Positions 13,381 through 14,370 of a stretch of DNA of 14,370 nucleotides are shown here, in pieces. The notes beneath the pieces were generated by a model. That model was not told where the DNA came from. It saw only the letters and a list, made by a program, of their open reading frames with translations, and did no database searches. Every line of letters starts with the position of its first letter. Positions within the stretch are counted from its first letter, which is position 1. The translations under genes were made by a program, and so were the position numbers. The stretch comes from Lachnospiraceae bacterium (lineage in GTDB: Bacteria; Bacillota_A; Clostridia; Lachnospirales; Lachnospiraceae): NCBI GenBank assembly GCA_024684065.1, contig JAIKXO010000261.1:1-14370 (forward strand), in the 5' to 3' direction.

Positions 13381-13399
13381 TGGATAGTGGGACTCGAAC
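13381..13399 (-). other. tRNA-3'-end-like fragment, possible attachment site
   Basis: The minus strand reads GTTCGAGTCCCACTATCCA. It begins with a T-loop (GTTCGAGTC) and continues with bases that look like a T-stem and acceptor 3' half, and a terminator follows 14 bases later. The expected partner bases upstream are missing (ACGGTCGTTTT instead of a matching T-stem), so it is a fragment, not a gene. This arrangement is typical of the far end of an element integrated into a tRNA gene, but the match to a real tRNA was not checked. Confidence 0.3.
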
Positions 13400-13481
13400 A
13401 AAACGACCGTTTTAAAAAAAGTCTCACAAACGTTGATAACAAAGGAAAAGGAGGATGTTCGTAGTATCCAAACCCACCCCG

Positions 13482-13501
13482 GTTTCAACTCCGTTTCAAC
13501 T
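13482..13501. repeat. Direct repeat GTTTCAACT x2
   Basis: GTTTCAACT occurs at 13482-13490 and 13493-13501, with an 11-base period. Closely spaced direct repeats next to a tRNA-like junction resemble arm-type integrase sites. Chance is possible. Between 13300 and 13542 I see no gene; a 77-codon frame there (13303-13536) has no ribosome binding site and no recognisable motif. Confidence 0.4.
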
Positions 13502-13542
13502 GCATCATAACAACCTCTATTAATTCCACCCTTCAAATCTAT

Positions 13543-14230
13543 TTATTCGCTCATAACTTCCTTAACAATCCGGACTATATCTTCGCCATATAGAGTCAAT
13601 TGAGCCTCATCCAAGCAGCGAAGTTCAGCAAGCTCCTCTGTTGTTTCAGGTGCAAACTTTGCTATTCTATCCGCAGCAACGTTTTTAAAGACTTCATATG
13701 CTTTAACGCGATTAAGTTTAAATGTCTTTGTTCGGTATTCTACCAACTTATCCTTTATTTCAGCTATTTTTTCATCAGGAACATTGGATTCAGCATTAAT
13801 GTCCACATAAACGACATTAACGTATTTATCTAACAATGCTTTATCCATTTCAAGTTCCTCTGCGGAAGCTTGATATAAAACATTTGACAGGAACTCTTGA
13901 TCCTCTTCAGGTATTCCATCTCTAAACTCGTTTGTAATCTGTTTAAAAACATAGGTTGAATAGTTGTTATTGACTTTTGTGAAATTCGAATAATTATTAT
14001 ATCTTTCTTTAAATGTTTTTAATATCTCATATCCCGGTCTATAGAATCTTCTGTAACAATATTCAAATAAATCAAAAAATGTATTCTTCTCATCTTGAAC
14101 AGGTTTAAATATCCTATGTTCTATATCATGCTGAGATATTATCTCCATTTTTTGCTCTGTCATAACCGAGGCATTTATCTTCGAAATGTAATCATAATGA
14201 TAATAAAGTTTGCATAAAACACCTATGATG
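13543..14230 (-). pseudogene. C-terminal remnant of an HRDC-domain protein
   Basis: The open frame runs 230 codons from the IS breakpoint to TAA 13543. The last 70 residues fit an HRDC domain: LVEYRTKTFKLNRVKAYEVF, then ADRIAKFAPETTEELAEL and LYGEDIVRIVKEV. HRDC domains bind nucleic acid and are found in RecQ-type and some UvrD-type helicases. The preceding 150 residues are helical, Tyr-, Asn- and Glu-rich, and not recognisable to me. No helicase motif is present, so the N-terminal part has been lost. The stretch has no ribosome binding site, and its only plausible internal start is ATG 14163. It is visibly AT-richer than the TRAP region, as expected for transferred DNA. A helicase origin is inference from HRDC only. 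Confidence 0.6.
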
Positions 14231-14370
14231 GAAGCGTCTTGTATAGTTTTTTCCAAAAGTCGAGAAGTGTGGTACCGTATCGTACATTTCCAGACCAAGG
14301 AACCAACGGTAAGCAACATTAACCTCTATTTCTTTGATCGTCTGACGCATACTTCTTATACCGTATAAAT
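14231..14370 (-). mobile_element. Truncated IS transposase (IS1182/IS5-like)
   Basis: In the frame from 14368 to 14231 the minus strand reads LYGIRSMRQTIKEIEVNVAY, then RWFLGLEMYDTVPHFSTFGK and NYTRRF. This is the N-terminal part of a DDE transposase of the IS1182/IS5-like type, normally about 450-500 residues. After NYTRRF the family resemblance ends, and the frame stops soon after (HHRCFMQTLLSL). The element is cut at about 14231 and fused to the HRDC remnant; the rest lies beyond the window edge. No terminal inverted repeat is visible at the junction, so this is a deleted copy rather than a clean insertion end. Confidence 0.8.

Noticed and set aside
13303..13536. A 77-codon frame between the HRDC remnant and the EFR1 operon
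   Set aside because: It runs across the terminator, the tRNA-like fragment and the direct repeats, with no recognisable motif.
1..14370. CRISPR array, rRNA or known riboswitch
   Set aside because: No regularly spaced direct repeats with spacers, no rRNA-like conserved blocks and no riboswitch core that I could recognise. The 27-base repeats are too far apart and inverted.

Overview
The window looks like a chromosomal stretch of a Gram-positive anaerobe of the Clostridia, most likely a Lachnospiraceae relative. The basis is gene content and style: strong GGAGG-type ribosome binding sites, a fused TRAP permease with a TAXI receptor, an EFR1-type flavodoxin-ferredoxin, a Flavodoxin_5 protein, and a membrane hybrid histidine kinase of the type common in that family. 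This assignment is inference. Every gene I can support lies on the minus strand, so transcription runs from high to low coordinates.

Layout, low to high coordinates. (1) 1-461: a tRNA-Gln/tRNA-Lys unit with a consensus promoter and several structured repeats, two of which share tandem G.A mismatches and a compensated base pair. (2) 493-4944: an operon starting at an extended -10 promoter and encoding a cytidylate kinase-like protein, a TAXI-family receptor lipoprotein, a fused TRAP permease and a YhhN-family membrane protein. The first three genes overlap by 4 bases at ATGA junctions. (3) 4962-6939: a membrane hybrid histidine kinase broken by two one-base frameshifts and carrying a G-to-R change in its G2 box. 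(4) 7015-8964: an alpha/beta hydrolase preceded by a membrane acyltransferase that has one frameshift near its N-terminus. (5) 9015-11611: a tight run of MarR regulator, flavodoxin, YcaQ-like DNA glycosylase and a small Cys-rich protein. Its promoter contains two identical perfect palindromes. (6) 11705-13294: an EFR1-family flavodoxin-ferredoxin overlapping a TetR regulator, with two near-identical palindromes bracketing the promoter and a good terminator at the end. (7) 13331-14370: an AT-richer end region with a terminator, a tRNA-3'-end-like fragment, a GTTTCAACT direct repeat, the C-terminal remnant of an HRDC-domain protein and a truncated IS transposase.

Three identical 27-base hairpin repeats lie at 8983, 10514 and 11626. 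They bracket and interrupt the MarR-flavodoxin-glycosylase cluster, and one is read through as the C-terminal codons of the flavodoxin.

The most interesting functional picture is a pair of neighbouring repressor-flavodoxin operons, one MarR and one TetR. Each has its own pair of palindromic operators over its own promoter. The MarR operon also carries a putative DNA-repair glycosylase and a CxxxCxxCxxC mini-protein. This suggests a redox or electrophile stress response, but no inducer or substrate can be read from the sequence. The right end looks like the edge of an inserted or decaying accessory element.
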